Shown: positions 24,548 to 33,913 of the stretch, piece by piece | Numbering within the stretch: the stretch's first letter is position 1 | Layout: each line of letters starts with the position of its first letter | Assembly: GCA_964348185.1 (NCBI GenBank) | Contig: CAYGBW010000101.1 | Span: forward strand, 1-64,000 | Direction: 5' to 3' | Source: CAYGBW01 sp964348185 | GTDB taxonomy: Bacteria > Desulfobacterota > BSN033 > WVXP01 | Length of the DNA: 64,000 nt | The notes under the pieces: generated by a model | Database searches by the model: none | Told to the model about the DNA's origin: nothing | Seen by the model: only the letters and a program-made list of their open reading frames with translations | Made by a program: the position numbers and the translations under genes

Positions 24548-27517
24548 ATGGCAGAGGTGGGTCGTCGGCAGTTCCTGAAAATCGTTGGCCTCACATGCAC
24601 GACGGCGGCAGTGGGTTGTTCCCGAGAATCGGCCAGAACGTTGATCCCCTATATTGCCCCTCCTGAAGACATCGTCCCAGGTAAGGCCACTTGGTACGCC
24701 ACCACGTGCCGGGAGTGTCCGGCCGGATGTGGTCTTGTGGCCAAGAACCGAGATGGCCGTGTCATCAAGGTGGAGGGGAACCCCCTCCATCCTGTGAATG
24801 GCGGAAAACTCTGCGCCCGGGGGCAAGCCTCGCTCCAGAGGCTCTACGATCCGGATCGATTCCGAGGTCCTTTGAGGAGAAGCTCTCGGGGATCTCTTGA
24901 GCCCGCTGTGTGGAATCAAGCGGAAGAGACCCTGATCCAGAGTCTTCTTCAAATTACCGGACGGGACAGGGGAGAGCGTATCGCCTTCCTGACAGACCTC
25001 CAGACGGGTACATTACGGGATCTGATGGTCCGCTGGCTTTCGGAAATGGGCTCGAGGGGACTGGTCATTTATGAGCCCTTTGCTTACGAGCCTCTTCGGA
25101 AGGCGAACCAGACCGTTTTCGGGCTCCATGGCATCCCAACGTATCGAATCGACAAGGCGGATTTTCTCATCGCTTTCGGAGCCGGATTCCTTGAGACCTG
25201 GCTTTCCAACGTCGAATATGCCCGTCAGTTTGCCTCCTTCCATGCCCCGAGTGATGGCAGGAAAAACCTATTCGTCTATGTGGGGCCCAGACTCTCTTTG
25301 ACAGGGGCCAACGGAGACCAATGGATCTCTGTCCCCCCTGGCAGTGAATACCTTGTCGCCCTCGGCATGCTGCGGGTGATGATCGATGAGAACCTCTCTT
25401 CCAATCTCGATGAGGACGACCAAAGGGCTTTGAAATCTGTAGTTGAGCCCTTTTCTCTGGAGAAGATAGCGGCCGAAACCGGTGTCAAGGAGCAGATGAT
25501 CCAAAAGGTCGCCCGAAGATTTGCCCAGGCCAGGAGACCCCTTGCTTTGGCGGAAGGGCTATCATTTCCCGGACCCAGGGCGACGGAGACCGCTGTCGCG
25601 GCGAATCTCCTATCCCTGGTCATACCGGGAACTCAGGAAACAATGGATTTCGAGCGGAGATCATCCCTGAGTGAGGTTGCCTCGGCCGAGGGAATTAAGG
25701 CGCTATCCGAAAGAATGAGAAAAGGGGAGATCGACCTGCTGTTTATGCATAATGTCAATCCTGTATTTTCGCTTCCCTCTTCATGGAATTTTCGCGAGAG
25801 CCTGGAAGCCGTTCCGCTGGTGGTGAGCTTTTCTAGCTGTTTGGATGAAACGAGTCAATTCGCTCATCTTATCCTCCCCACGCACACGCCTCTCGAATCA
25901 TGGGGGGATTACGCGCCGAATAGGGATGTTGAAGGGCTGATGCAGCCCGTCATGGGGAACATGTTCCAGACGAGGCAACTCGGAGATATTCTCCTCTCCA
26001 CAGGGAAAAAGATCGCCGGAACCGAGAAGTTCCCCTGGCAAGACTTCTATCACGTCCTTCAGGATGGATGGCGCCAAAAGTGGCAGGAGAGGGCTCCTAC
26101 TCTTCCCTTTGAATCTTTTTGGGCGGATACCTTGCAAAGGGGTGGGATCTGGGGACGGCGTGATACCCGGACACCCCCACTTTCCCTGGACTCCTCGTTC
26201 GATTTTCCCTTCCCAGATCTGGATTTGGAAAGAAAACCCGAAAAAGCCTTCCACTTCACGGGATACCCGACCGTTCAGTTTTTCGACGGGCGAATGGCTA
26301 ACCGGCCATGGATTCAGGAACTCCCCGACCCGATGACCCAGGTCACTTGGGGAGGCTGGGTGGAGATTCACCCTGAGACGGCCGAGAGGCTCAACATTCA
26401 GAAAGGAGACCTCCTCCAACTCAGATCTCCGCACGGTACCATAGAGGTTCCCGCCCTTCCCATTTTCACCGTTCCTCCCGACACCGTGGCCCTTCCCATT
26501 GGACAGGGGCACACGGCATACGGGCGATTCGCCAATGGCCACCCTGCCAATCCCATGGACCTTTTCCCAAGGGATCTTGACACCTTCTCAGGAGGAATCC
26601 TTCGGCCGCCATTTGGAGTAACCCTTGAGAAACGAGGCCAAACCCTTCCCCTCGCGAACACCGACGGCAGCTTTTATCAACAGGGGCGTGGTCTCGCGCA
26701 GGCGATTCCTCTTGAGCACTATCAAAAAGAAGGAACAGGAAAGCATGGACCCCATCTTGACCTTCCATTGCCACAGGGCTATGATGCCCGAAAGGATTTC
26801 TATCCCCCCCACCGGCATCCCGACTATCGTTGGGGTATGGTCGTGGATTTGGATCGGTGCATAGGGTGTGGAGCTTGTGTGGTCGCCTGCTATGCCGAAA
26901 ACAACGTGGCCATCGTGGGTAGAGAACAGGTTCTGAAAGGGAGGGAGATGTCCTGGCTCCGCATCCAACGCTATTTCGAACGAGAAAAGGGCGTCGTTCG
27001 GTTCCTCCCCATGCTTTGCCAGCACTGCGACGAAGCTCCCTGCGAACCGGTCTGCCCGGTCTTTGCGCCCCATCACAGCATCGAGGGGCTCAACAACCAG
27101 GTCTACAACCGCTGTGTGGGCACACGGTTCTGTTCTCAAAACGATCCATATAAGGTCCGGCGGTTCAATTGGTTCACGTTCACGCGGCCCAAACCACTAA
27201 ACTGGCAGCTCAATCCCGACGTGACTGTAAGGCAGAAAGGGGTAATGGAGAAGTGTTCCTTCTGCGTCCAGCGAATCGTGGAGGCGAAAAACCGGGCAAA
27301 GAACGAAGGCCGAAAAATCCGAGATGGAGAGTTCACTACGGCCTGTGCGCAAACCTGCCCGACGGACGCGCTGGCCTTTGGCAATCTCAAGGACTCTGAA
27401 AGCCACGTCTCCAAACTGATCCGAGACCCAAGGGCCTACCAGGTCTTAGGCCATTTGAATACGAAACCAGCCGTAATCTATTTGAAGAAGATTAGACATC
27501 GCTTGGACCTGACGTAG
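24548..27517 (+). CDS. actB: Alternative complex III subunit B: molybdopterin-like plus ferredoxin-like iron-sulfur protein
   Basis: 989 residues from ATG 24548. Tat signal GRRQFLKIVG with a possible lipobox (AAVGC24). The N-terminal half is a molybdopterin-oxidoreductase fold with an iron-sulfur motif C54xxC57xxxC61...C89. The C-terminal third is a four-cluster ferredoxin-like domain (CIGCGACVVAC, CQHCDEAPCEPVC, CVGTRFCSQNDP, CSFCVQ plus CAQTCPTDA). In the third motif the usual final Cys is Asp866. The B1-B2 fusion is characteristic of ActB. It takes electrons from quinol via the NrfD-type subunits and passes them to haem subunits. The first gene of the operon, with a strong promoter just upstream. 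Confidence 0.9.
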   Translation: MAEVGRRQFLKIVGLTCTTAAVGCSRESARTLIPYIAPPEDIVPGKATWYATTCRECPAGCGLVAKNRDGRVIKVEGNPLHPVNGGKLCARGQASLQRLYDPDRFRGPLRRSSRGSLEPAVWNQAEETLIQSLLQITGRDRGERIAFLTDLQTGTLRDLMVRWLSEMGSRGLVIYEPFAYEPLRKANQTVFGLHGIPTYRIDKADFLIAFGAGFLETWLSNVEYARQFASFHAPSDGRKNLFVYVGPRLSLTGANGDQWISVPPGSEYLVALGMLRVMIDENLSSNLDEDDQRALKSVVEPFSLEKIAAETGVKEQMIQKVARRFAQARRPLALAEGLSFPGPRATETAVAANLLSLVIPGTQETMDFERRSSLSEVASAEGIKALSERMRKGEIDLLFMHNVNPVFSLPSSWNFRESLEAVPLVVSFSSCLDETSQFAHLILPTHTPLESWGDYAPNRDVEGLMQPVMGNMFQTRQLGDILLSTGKKIAGTEKFPWQDFYHVLQDGWRQKWQERAPTLPFESFWADTLQRGGIWGRRDTRTPPLSLDSSFDFPFPDLDLERKPEKAFHFTGYPTVQFFDGRMANRPWIQELPDPMTQVTWGGWVEIHPETAERLNIQKGDLLQLRSPHGTIEVPALPIFTVPPDTVALPIGQGHTAYGRFANGHPANPMDLFPRDLDTFSGGILRPPFGVTLEKRGQTLPLANTDGSFYQQGRGLAQAIPLEHYQKEGTGKHGPHLDLPLPQGYDARKDFYPPHRHPDYRWGMVVDLDRCIGCGACVVACYAENNVAIVGREQVLKGREMSWLRIQRYFEREKGVVRFLPMLCQHCDEAPCEPVCPVFAPHHSIEGLNNQVYNRCVGTRFCSQNDPYKVRRFNWFTFTRPKPLNWQLNPDVTVRQKGVMEKCSFCVQRIVEAKNRAKNEGRKIRDGEFTTACAQTCPTDALAFGNLKDSESHVSKLIRDPRAYQVLGHLNTKPAVIYLKKIRHRLDLT

Positions 27518-27520
27518 ACC

Positions 27521-28834
27521 ATGGAGAAGTATACTTACAGCAACGTCGACCAGGAAGTACTGCGGACTCTATCCCCTCCTGGGCGGTCCTACTTCTTCCT
27601 TGTGGCGCTCTCCTTCGGAGGGATCGTATTGGGAGCCGCCTGTTGGGCTTATCAGATCCTGACGGGTCTCGGTACCGCCGGTGTCATGCATCCGGTGAAC
27701 TGGGGCACCTATCTGGTCAATTTCGTCTTCTGGGTGGGAATCGCTCACTCGGGAACCCTGATCTCGGCTATCCTCTTCTTGCTCAGGGCTACGTGGCGCA
27801 CGGCCATTGCCCGAAGTGCCGAAGCCATGACGGTTTTTGCCATTGCTGTGGCTGGACTCTTCCCATTTATCCACTTGGGACGAGTCTGGATTTTCTATTG
27901 GCTTCTACCTTACCCCAATCAGCGGAATCTATGGCCGAATTTCCAATCCCCTCTGATCTTCGACATGGTCGCCATTTCCACGTACCTCATCGTCAGTCTC
28001 CTCTTCTGGTACACCGGTCTGATACCCGATCTGGCCGTGGTCCGTGACCGGGCACAGGGGCTCCGTCGCAAGATCTACGGCCTCTTTTCCCTAGGCTGGC
28101 TCGGTTCCCATCATCAGTGGCGGCATCACGGGTGGGCCTACCTCTTCTTCGCGGCCTTTGCAACGCCCCTCGTGATATCCGTGCACAGTGTGGTATCTTG
28201 GGACTTCGCATTGGCCATCGTGCCGGGATGGCACAGTACCATTTTTGCGCCTTACTTCGTAGCCGGCGCGATCCACTCGGGCCTGGCCATGGTTTTGACC
28301 CTGTTGATCCCTCTTCGACGGATCTGTAAATTCGAAAACTTGATCACCCTGTCAATCCTGGAAAACATCGCCAAGACCATCGTTTTTACGGGGCTCATTG
28401 TGGGTTACGCCTACGGGGTGGAGTATTTTACAGCCTGGTATAGTGGAAACATGGTTGAGCGGGACACGTTCATCTGGCGGGCCATTGGGGATTATGCCCC
28501 CCAGTTTTGGGTCATGGTCCTATTCAACTCGGTCCTGCCCCTCGCCTTCTTCTTCAAAAAGGTTCGGACCAACCTTGCCAGCCTTTTTGGAATCGCTATT
28601 CTGGTCAATATTGGGATGTGGTTTGAGCGGTATGTGATCATCGTGGGCTCCGTGGCACACGAGTACGATCCCTATTCTTGGGGGCTGTACAGCCCTTCGT
28701 GGGTCGAAATGGGCATCCTTCTGGGTTCGTTTGGAATGTTTTTCTTTCTCTTTCTCCTGTTCATCAAGTTTTTGCCCTCCATTTCCATAACCGAGGTCAA
28801 AGAGAGAATGGCACCTCCGGTAAGAAGCACTTGA
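27521..28834 (+). CDS. actC: Alternative complex III subunit C, NrfD/PsrC-type quinol-binding membrane protein
   Basis: 437 residues with about ten membrane helices, beginning 4 nt after actB. WGTYLVNFVFWVGIAHSGTLISAILFLLRATWR and HLGRVWIFYWLLPYPNQRNLWPNFQSPLIFDMVAISTYL are the NrfD/PsrC-family features that line the quinol site. GWAYLFFAAFATPLVISVHSVVSWDFALAIVPGWHSTIFAPYFVAGAIHSG is typical of ActC. Expected to oxidise menaquinol or another quinol near the periplasmic side. The partner of ActB and ActF in the complex. Confidence 0.9.
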   Translation: MEKYTYSNVDQEVLRTLSPPGRSYFFLVALSFGGIVLGAACWAYQILTGLGTAGVMHPVNWGTYLVNFVFWVGIAHSGTLISAILFLLRATWRTAIARSAEAMTVFAIAVAGLFPFIHLGRVWIFYWLLPYPNQRNLWPNFQSPLIFDMVAISTYLIVSLLFWYTGLIPDLAVVRDRAQGLRRKIYGLFSLGWLGSHHQWRHHGWAYLFFAAFATPLVISVHSVVSWDFALAIVPGWHSTIFAPYFVAGAIHSGLAMVLTLLIPLRRICKFENLITLSILENIAKTIVFTGLIVGYAYGVEYFTAWYSGNMVERDTFIWRAIGDYAPQFWVMVLFNSVLPLAFFFKKVRTNLASLFGIAILVNIGMWFERYVIIVGSVAHEYDPYSWGLYSPSWVEMGILLGSFGMFFFLFLLFIKFLPSISITEVKERMAPPVRST

Positions 28835-28871
28835 AATGGAAGGCCAGGGCGTCTTTTGAGGGAGAGAGACG

Positions 28872-29384
28872 ATGGTTGGTCAACGAGCTTTGATGGGCGT
28901 TTTCTCCTATTTGGATGACGCGTTGAGAGCCATCGAGGCAGCGAAAAAGGCGAAGATAAAGGTGCACGCCGTCTACTCGCCAACCCCCTGCCATGAACTC
29001 GAGGAAATCCTGGGCCTGAGGCCCAGCCCTGTCCGTTTGTTTACGCTCATGGGAGGGATACTGGGTCTCGCCGTGGGGATGAGTCTAGCGATCTACACCG
29101 CCCTCCAATGGAAATTCATTGTAGGCGGAAGGCCTGTCGTTGCCTGGATACCCTTCATGATCGTCGGCTTCGAATTCACGATCCTCTTGGGGATTCTCGG
29201 TAATCTGATCGGTATGCTGATTAACAGTCGAATGCCGCGAATACGGTTACCTGAGCATTACGATCCTCGGTTCACCAAAGACCGATTCGGTATCCTGATC
29301 TACTGCCCAAAAAGTGAAGAGGCTAGGGCCTCTGAGGTCCTGAAAGAATCTGGTGCTGAGGAGGTTCATGGGCTCGAAGGGTGA
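28872..29384 (+). CDS. actD: Alternative complex III subunit D (DUF3341 membrane protein)
   Basis: 170 residues. A soluble N-terminal part (LMGVFSYLDDALRAIEAAKKAKIKVHAVYSPTPCHELEEILGLRPSPVRLFTLMGGILG) followed by two membrane helices (ILGLAVGMSLAIYTALQW, WIPFMIVGFEFTILLGILGNLIGML) and a C-terminal DPRFTKDRFGI segment: the ActD/DUF3341 hallmark. A structural subunit that holds the complex together. Begins 37 bp after actC; its 3' end overlaps the start of actF. Confidence 0.88.
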   Translation: MVGQRALMGVFSYLDDALRAIEAAKKAKIKVHAVYSPTPCHELEEILGLRPSPVRLFTLMGGILGLAVGMSLAIYTALQWKFIVGGRPVVAWIPFMIVGFEFTILLGILGNLIGMLINSRMPRIRLPEHYDPRFTKDRFGILIYCPKSEEARASEVLKESGAEEVHGLEG

Positions 29385-30633
29385 AATCCATAAGGAAAAC
29401 AAGAGAGCCGGTCCTGACGGACATCAGCGTCGGTGGATGATTTTCTTTTCCCTACTCATCTTGGTAGGGGGCGGTGCATTTCTGACTGGGGTCTTGGGAC
29501 CTCAAGCTCAGCGGGCGTGGCAGGCCTATTTAGTCAATTATGTCTTCTGGTCTGGCCTCGCCTTTGGGGCCGTGGTCTTCGTGGCCATCTTGAATTTAAG
29601 CAAAGCACGGTGGGCCCGTCCGATCAAACGGCTGGCCGAGGCTCCGGCGGCTTTTCTTCCGGTCTCCTATCTCCTTTTTTGGGTCCTATACTTCGGACGA
29701 GAAAAGATCTTCCCCTGGATTCATGAACCGGCGATTGGAAAAGAAGCCTGGCTCAGTGTGAGCTTCTTGTTTGCCAGGGATGGCGCAGGCCTTTTGCTCC
29801 TTACAGGCGTTGCCATGATCCTCGTGTTGGTATCGGTTCGTGGAGACATTGGGGTTGCTTCTCACCGAATCGACTCCCTTCCCCCGGAGAGCAGTCGGGT
29901 GGAGAATCATGGCGAAATAAATCGGCGTTGGCGAATTCAGACCGTTCTTTCTCCAATCCTCGGGTTACTGTATGCCTTAGTCCTCAGCCTGATCGCCTTT
30001 GACCTGATCATGTCCCTCGACCCTCACTGGTACAGTACCCTGTTCGGGGCCTACTACTTCGTGGGCAGTTTTTACACGGGCCTGGCAGCTCTGATTATCC
30101 TATCCGCCCTTTTCAGGAACGCCGTGGATTTGAAGCCGTTGATACACTCCAAACACTTTCACGACCTGGGCAAAATCCTTTTCGGCTTCTGTTTGCTGAC
30201 CGGCGATTTCTTTTACTCTCAGTTTCTGGTCATCTGGTATGGCAATCTCCCGGAAGAGGCACGATATGTGATCCTTCGCGTCCGGCTCAGCCCGTGGGAA
30301 CCCCTGGCTTGGATCGTTCTCATTGTCTCCTTTGGCATCCCTTTTGTCGTTCTCTTGAGCCGAAAGATCAAGATGAAGCCGAGGTCGCTGATCGTATTGT
30401 GTGGCATCATCCTTGTGGGGATGTGGCTTGAGCGGCTCCTCCTGGTAGCGCCTTCGCTTTGGGAAGGGAAGCACCTTCCAATCGGTGTCTGGGAGGTTCT
30501 CATCACTGCAGGGTTTTTTGGGCTCATGGCATTGAGCCTGACTGTTTTCTTGCGAAGATTTCCCCTGCTTCCTGTCTCGGATCCCCTGTTTAGGGAAAAC
30601 CTGGAGATAGACCGACCAGAAATTAGACAGTGA
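29368..30633 (+). CDS. actF: Alternative complex III subunit F, second NrfD-like membrane protein
   Basis: 421 residues from ATG 29368; a GTG at 29353 is an alternative. About ten membrane helices. WQAYLVNYVFWSGLAFGAVVFVAILNLSKARWARPIKR and SLDPHWYSTLFGAYYFVGSFYTGLAALIILSALFR mirror the NrfD-type ActC but without the charged quinol residues I would expect in ActC, consistent with a structural or proton-channel role. It overlaps the actD stop by 17 bp, so translational coupling is likely. In canonical operons actE lies between D and F; here it is absent from that position. Confidence 0.85.
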   Translation: MGSKGEIHKENKRAGPDGHQRRWMIFFSLLILVGGGAFLTGVLGPQAQRAWQAYLVNYVFWSGLAFGAVVFVAILNLSKARWARPIKRLAEAPAAFLPVSYLLFWVLYFGREKIFPWIHEPAIGKEAWLSVSFLFARDGAGLLLLTGVAMILVLVSVRGDIGVASHRIDSLPPESSRVENHGEINRRWRIQTVLSPILGLLYALVLSLIAFDLIMSLDPHWYSTLFGAYYFVGSFYTGLAALIILSALFRNAVDLKPLIHSKHFHDLGKILFGFCLLTGDFFYSQFLVIWYGNLPEEARYVILRVRLSPWEPLAWIVLIVSFGIPFVVLLSRKIKMKPRSLIVLCGIILVGMWLERLLLVAPSLWEGKHLPIGVWEVLITAGFFGLMALSLTVFLRRFPLLPVSDPLFRENLEIDRPEIRQ

Positions 30634-30646
30634 CTCGGATACCAGA

Positions 30647-31213
30647 ATGGGATTTTCGATTTCCGTGCTGAGAAAAGGCAGGACCGAAGGAACTGAGCGG
30701 ATCGGCATCGCGCTAAAAGCCTACGCTTGGTCAGCAACAGCGGCCCTTTTGCTCGTCATCATGCTCTATCTCTATTATGTTTATCCCCGCCAGGGGATCG
30801 GCCCGAAGCAACCGATCTACTTCAGTCACCGCGTCCATGCAGGGGTGAAGCAGATCAGCTGCCGGTTCTGTCATCCTTTCGTAGACCGATCCAAGAATGC
30901 AGGGATTCCGGCTGTGGAGAAATGCCTTTACTGTCATCGGTATGTCGTGTCACAGCATCCCCAAATCCTCCGCGTAAAATGGCATTACGAGACCAAGACT
31001 CCCATCCCTTGGATCAGGATCGCCTACGTAGCGGACCACGTTCAATTCAATCATCAGAGGCATATCACGCGCGGCATCGACTGTGCGGTATGTCACGGAG
31101 AGGTGAAAAAAATGGATCGCCTGATGCCCGTGGAATTCAAGATGGGCTTCTGCATTGACTGTCATAAGAGAGAGAGGGCTCAATTGGATTGCTGGTTGGC
31201 CTGTCATAACTAG
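30647..31213 (+). CDS. actA: Alternative complex III subunit A, multihaem cytochrome c
   Basis: 188 residues: one N-terminal membrane helix (YAWSATAALLLVIMLYLYYVYP) and a haem domain with four CxxCH sites (CRFCH, CLYCH, CAVCH, CIDCH) and a fifth, atypical CxxxCH (CWLACH) at the very C-terminus. IYFSHRVHAGVKQISCRFCH and VQFNHQRHITRGIDC supply the distal His ligands. This fits the pentahaem ActA that takes electrons from ActB. In canonical act operons actA is first; here it follows actF and directly precedes the oxidase gene (2-bp gap), an unusual order. Confidence 0.88.
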   Translation: MGFSISVLRKGRTEGTERIGIALKAYAWSATAALLLVIMLYLYYVYPRQGIGPKQPIYFSHRVHAGVKQISCRFCHPFVDRSKNAGIPAVEKCLYCHRYVVSQHPQILRVKWHYETKTPIPWIRIAYVADHVQFNHQRHITRGIDCAVCHGEVKKMDRLMPVEFKMGFCIDCHKRERAQLDCWLACHN

Positions 31214-31215
31214 AA

Positions 31216-32694
31216 GTGCCTGAGGTGAATTCGAGCTTCCAAAGTGAAGCTCTCCGTGCCAAGGAGCGAGGCATCTGCGCGACGGCGAGTGAACTGGGAT
31301 CGACCCTAAGTCGTCTGAAGGAGTTGACTAAATTGAATTTCTTAAAGGATGAACCCCATGGAACCACCAAAGGTTTCTTTTTGAGTTCCGCGGTTTGGAT
31401 GGTGGCGGGGACCTTTGCCGGCCTGATCGGTGCCGTGGAACTGGTGGCTCCGGAACTTCTGGGGAACATCCCGTGGATCGCGTTCGGGAGAATTCGTCAA
31501 ATTCACACGAACCTGGTCATGTTCGGTTTTGTCGGTTCTGCCCTAATTGGAGCGGCTATTTATCTGGTCCCCACACTGCTTCGAGTGCCTCTCCATAGTG
31601 AACGGGTTGGCAAGATCGCGCTTTGGGCGTGGAACTTGGCCATCGCTGCTGGGATCCTCACCCTTTCCATGGGGTACACCCAGAATAGGGAATACGCCGA
31701 GTTCATCTGGCCCATCGATATTGGGGTCCTCATCGTTTTGGGCCTGATCTTTTACAACCTGTTTCAAACCGTCAGGAATCGAAGGGAAAACCTCCTCTAT
31801 GTGTCCATCTGGTATGTGTTGGGCTCTGTCATTTTCACCTTCTTCACCTATTTTTTCGGCAATGCCGTATGGAACCCTGAAACCGGATCTCTCATGGGAA
31901 TTCCCGATGCGGTCTTGGCCTGGTTCTATGGCCATAACATCATCGCATTCTTCTTCACCACGCTGGCTGTGGCTGTAGCCTACTATGTGATCCCCGTCGT
32001 CAGCAGGGCCCCTCTGTATAGCCACACCCTGTCGCTTATCGGTTTCTGGACCATCCTCATCATGTACTCCCATATCGGCACCCATCACATTATCCAGGCC
32101 CCAGCCCCTACCTGGCTGAAAGTGATCGCCATCACGGGCAGTATAGGCATGTTGATTCCGGTGATGACGGTCCTTGTGAACCTCTGGCTCACGATGCGAG
32201 GTCGACTGGGGAACATTCATGGGGATGTTGGGGGAAAGTTCGTCTTTGCGGGTTCGGTTTGGTATCTTTTGACGTGTCTCCAGGGGCCTCTGCAATCTCT
32301 GCCTTACGTGCAAAGGCTGACCCATTTCACCAATTGGGTTGTGGCCCATGCCCATATGGGAGTCCTCGGTTTCGCGGGTATGACTGCCCTCGGGGGTCTC
32401 TACTTCATTCTACCTCGGGTGACGGGTCGCGCCATATACAGTTCCCGCTTGGCCGACATTCAGTACTGGCTTGTACTCATTGGCATGACCGGCTTTTTCG
32501 TGGTGTTGACCACCGCGGGTCTCATCCAAGGAAATGGATGGTTAAACGGGGAGGTGGTTTACCGAATCTTGCCTCAGATTCACCTCTACATGGTCCTCCG
32601 TGCGTCTTTAGGAATCCTTGTGGCTGGCGGTGCGATAATCGGGCTGTACAACATCTTCATGTCCCTCTATGGGCCAGAGAGGGGGACATCATGA
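31216..32694 (+). CDS. ccoN: cbb3-type cytochrome c oxidase subunit I
   Basis: 492 residues, about 12 membrane helices. His ligands visible: RQIHTNLVMFGF (low-spin haem b), AWFYGHNIIAFFF (CuB His), SHIGTHHIIQAP (CuB His pair), and NWVVAHAHMGVLGF (haem b3 and b ligands). The absence of the aa3-type Glu/Tyr motif 'H-x-x-x-Y' and the presence of the HHIIQAPAPTWL segment identify the cbb3 (C-type) oxidase. The start GTG 31216 follows actA by 2 bp; the extra N-terminal ~35 residues are unusually long. It reduces O2 at high affinity and pumps protons. Confidence 0.88.
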   Translation: MPEVNSSFQSEALRAKERGICATASELGSTLSRLKELTKLNFLKDEPHGTTKGFFLSSAVWMVAGTFAGLIGAVELVAPELLGNIPWIAFGRIRQIHTNLVMFGFVGSALIGAAIYLVPTLLRVPLHSERVGKIALWAWNLAIAAGILTLSMGYTQNREYAEFIWPIDIGVLIVLGLIFYNLFQTVRNRRENLLYVSIWYVLGSVIFTFFTYFFGNAVWNPETGSLMGIPDAVLAWFYGHNIIAFFFTTLAVAVAYYVIPVVSRAPLYSHTLSLIGFWTILIMYSHIGTHHIIQAPAPTWLKVIAITGSIGMLIPVMTVLVNLWLTMRGRLGNIHGDVGGKFVFAGSVWYLLTCLQGPLQSLPYVQRLTHFTNWVVAHAHMGVLGFAGMTALGGLYFILPRVTGRAIYSSRLADIQYWLVLIGMTGFFVVLTTAGLIQGNGWLNGEVVYRILPQIHLYMVLRASLGILVAGGAIIGLYNIFMSLYGPERGTS

Positions 32695-33638
32695 GGATGA
32701 CGCCGACGATCCTTATTTTTGGGTGCTTGATTATTTTCGGGGCCGTCTTTTTTGTGGCTGTCTTTCTGCCGGGATATACCCAGAGCGATCTTCCGTCGGA
32801 TATCTTGCGATCGAGAACCCCTCTTGAAGCGCAGGGGCGCAAGATATACCTAGAGAACGGCTGTTCTTATTGCCATTCCCAATATATCCGCTATCAGGAT
32901 TGGGGATTGGGGGCAGAACGGATCGCTCAGGCCGGCGATTACGTGCAGGACCGCCCCCACCAGCTGGGTTCAGAGCGAACGGGCCCCGATCTGTCCCAGG
33001 AGGGCGGCGAGCACCCCGATGATTGGCACCTGGCCCATTTCATCAACCCCCGGTATACTCGGCCGGAGTCGTTGATGCCGTCCTTTGAATTTCTCGGCAT
33101 GGAGAAAATCCAGGCTCTGACCGCCTACGTGCAGGGTCTCGGATTCAAGGAGGCGGACTTTCGGGTTCAGCGGCAAGGTTATTGGAAAAAAAAGGCCATC
33201 GAGGCTTATGAAGCTGGCCCCGATGCCAATGTGGCCTGGCTGCATAGCATGGTCCCTGAGCCATGGAGAAAGTTGCCCAATCCCTATCCGACGACCCGGG
33301 CCGGCTTGGAGCGAGGACATCGGATCTATCAGAGCTTTTGCATCGGGTGCCATGGCCCCATCGGGGATGGGATGGGTCCGGCTCAACCCTACCTGTATCC
33401 CCCGCCCATCAACTTCACCATCCTGAAGGGGAGGGGGGTTTCAGGGGGCATCCTCTACTATCAGATTATGAATGGAATCACGGGAACGGCCATGCCCTAC
33501 TTCAAAAGGGAACTGGAGTCAGAGAAGATTTGGGATGTGGGGAACTATGTGGCCGTGTACTTCATCGGTGAAACCGATGCGGACCAGGAACCGAGAGGAA
33601 TCGATGCCGCTTATGAGGGGCCTAGGAGGGAGGATTAA
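32691..33638 (+). CDS. ccoO: cbb3 oxidase subunit CcoO fused to a second cytochrome c domain
   Basis: 315 residues, starting ATGA-overlapped with the ccoN stop. One N-terminal membrane anchor (IFGCLIIFGAVFFVAVFLPG). First haem c domain: CSYCHSQYIRYQDW, then RTGPDLSQEGGEHPDDWHLAHFINP and ESLMPSFEFLG (Met ligand), the CcoO/FixO signature. Second haem c domain from about residue 200: GHRIYQSFCIGCHGPIGDGMGP and TAMPYFKREL (Met ligand). Normal CcoO is mono-haem, so this looks like CcoO fused to a CcoP-type haem domain. Carries electrons from complex III to CcoN. Confidence 0.85.
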   Translation: MRMTPTILIFGCLIIFGAVFFVAVFLPGYTQSDLPSDILRSRTPLEAQGRKIYLENGCSYCHSQYIRYQDWGLGAERIAQAGDYVQDRPHQLGSERTGPDLSQEGGEHPDDWHLAHFINPRYTRPESLMPSFEFLGMEKIQALTAYVQGLGFKEADFRVQRQGYWKKKAIEAYEAGPDANVAWLHSMVPEPWRKLPNPYPTTRAGLERGHRIYQSFCIGCHGPIGDGMGPAQPYLYPPPINFTILKGRGVSGGILYYQIMNGITGTAMPYFKRELESEKIWDVGNYVAVYFIGETDADQEPRGIDAAYEGPRRED

Positions 33639-33641
33639 CCC

Positions 33642-33905
33642 GTGTTCTACCTTGGTTGGATCGCCCTGACTGCTTCGGGGATCTTAGTCGGCGTATCGGT
33701 ATTTCTTTGGGCTCTGAAGTCAGGACAGTTCTCGGATCAGGGAAGAGCCCGTTACCTGCCGCTGAGCGACGAATTACCGGTGCCACCGGTGGAAAACGCA
33801 TCGAGACCCCCGACAGAGGTCTACGCGTTGGTTATCATCATTGCCGTTGGACTGATCGCCATGATGACCACGGTGATTTTGACTATCATGAGTTTACGGG
33901 GATAA
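33642..33905 (+). CDS. CcoS-like oxidase assembly protein with an extra helix
   Basis: 87 residues from GTG 33642. The N-terminal FYLGWIALTASGILVGVSVFLWALKSGQFSD resembles CcoS, whose short peptide carries one helix and a W-A-x-x-S-G-Q-F-D motif; CcoS is needed for cofactor insertion in cbb3 oxidases. Here a second membrane helix follows (YALVIIIAVGLIAMMTTVILTIMSL), which normal CcoS lacks, so it could be a fusion or a structural subunit. It begins 3 bp after ccoO. Confidence 0.6.
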   Translation: MFYLGWIALTASGILVGVSVFLWALKSGQFSDQGRARYLPLSDELPVPPVENASRPPTEVYALVIIIAVGLIAMMTTVILTIMSLRG

Positions 33906-33913
33906 GTAGGATC

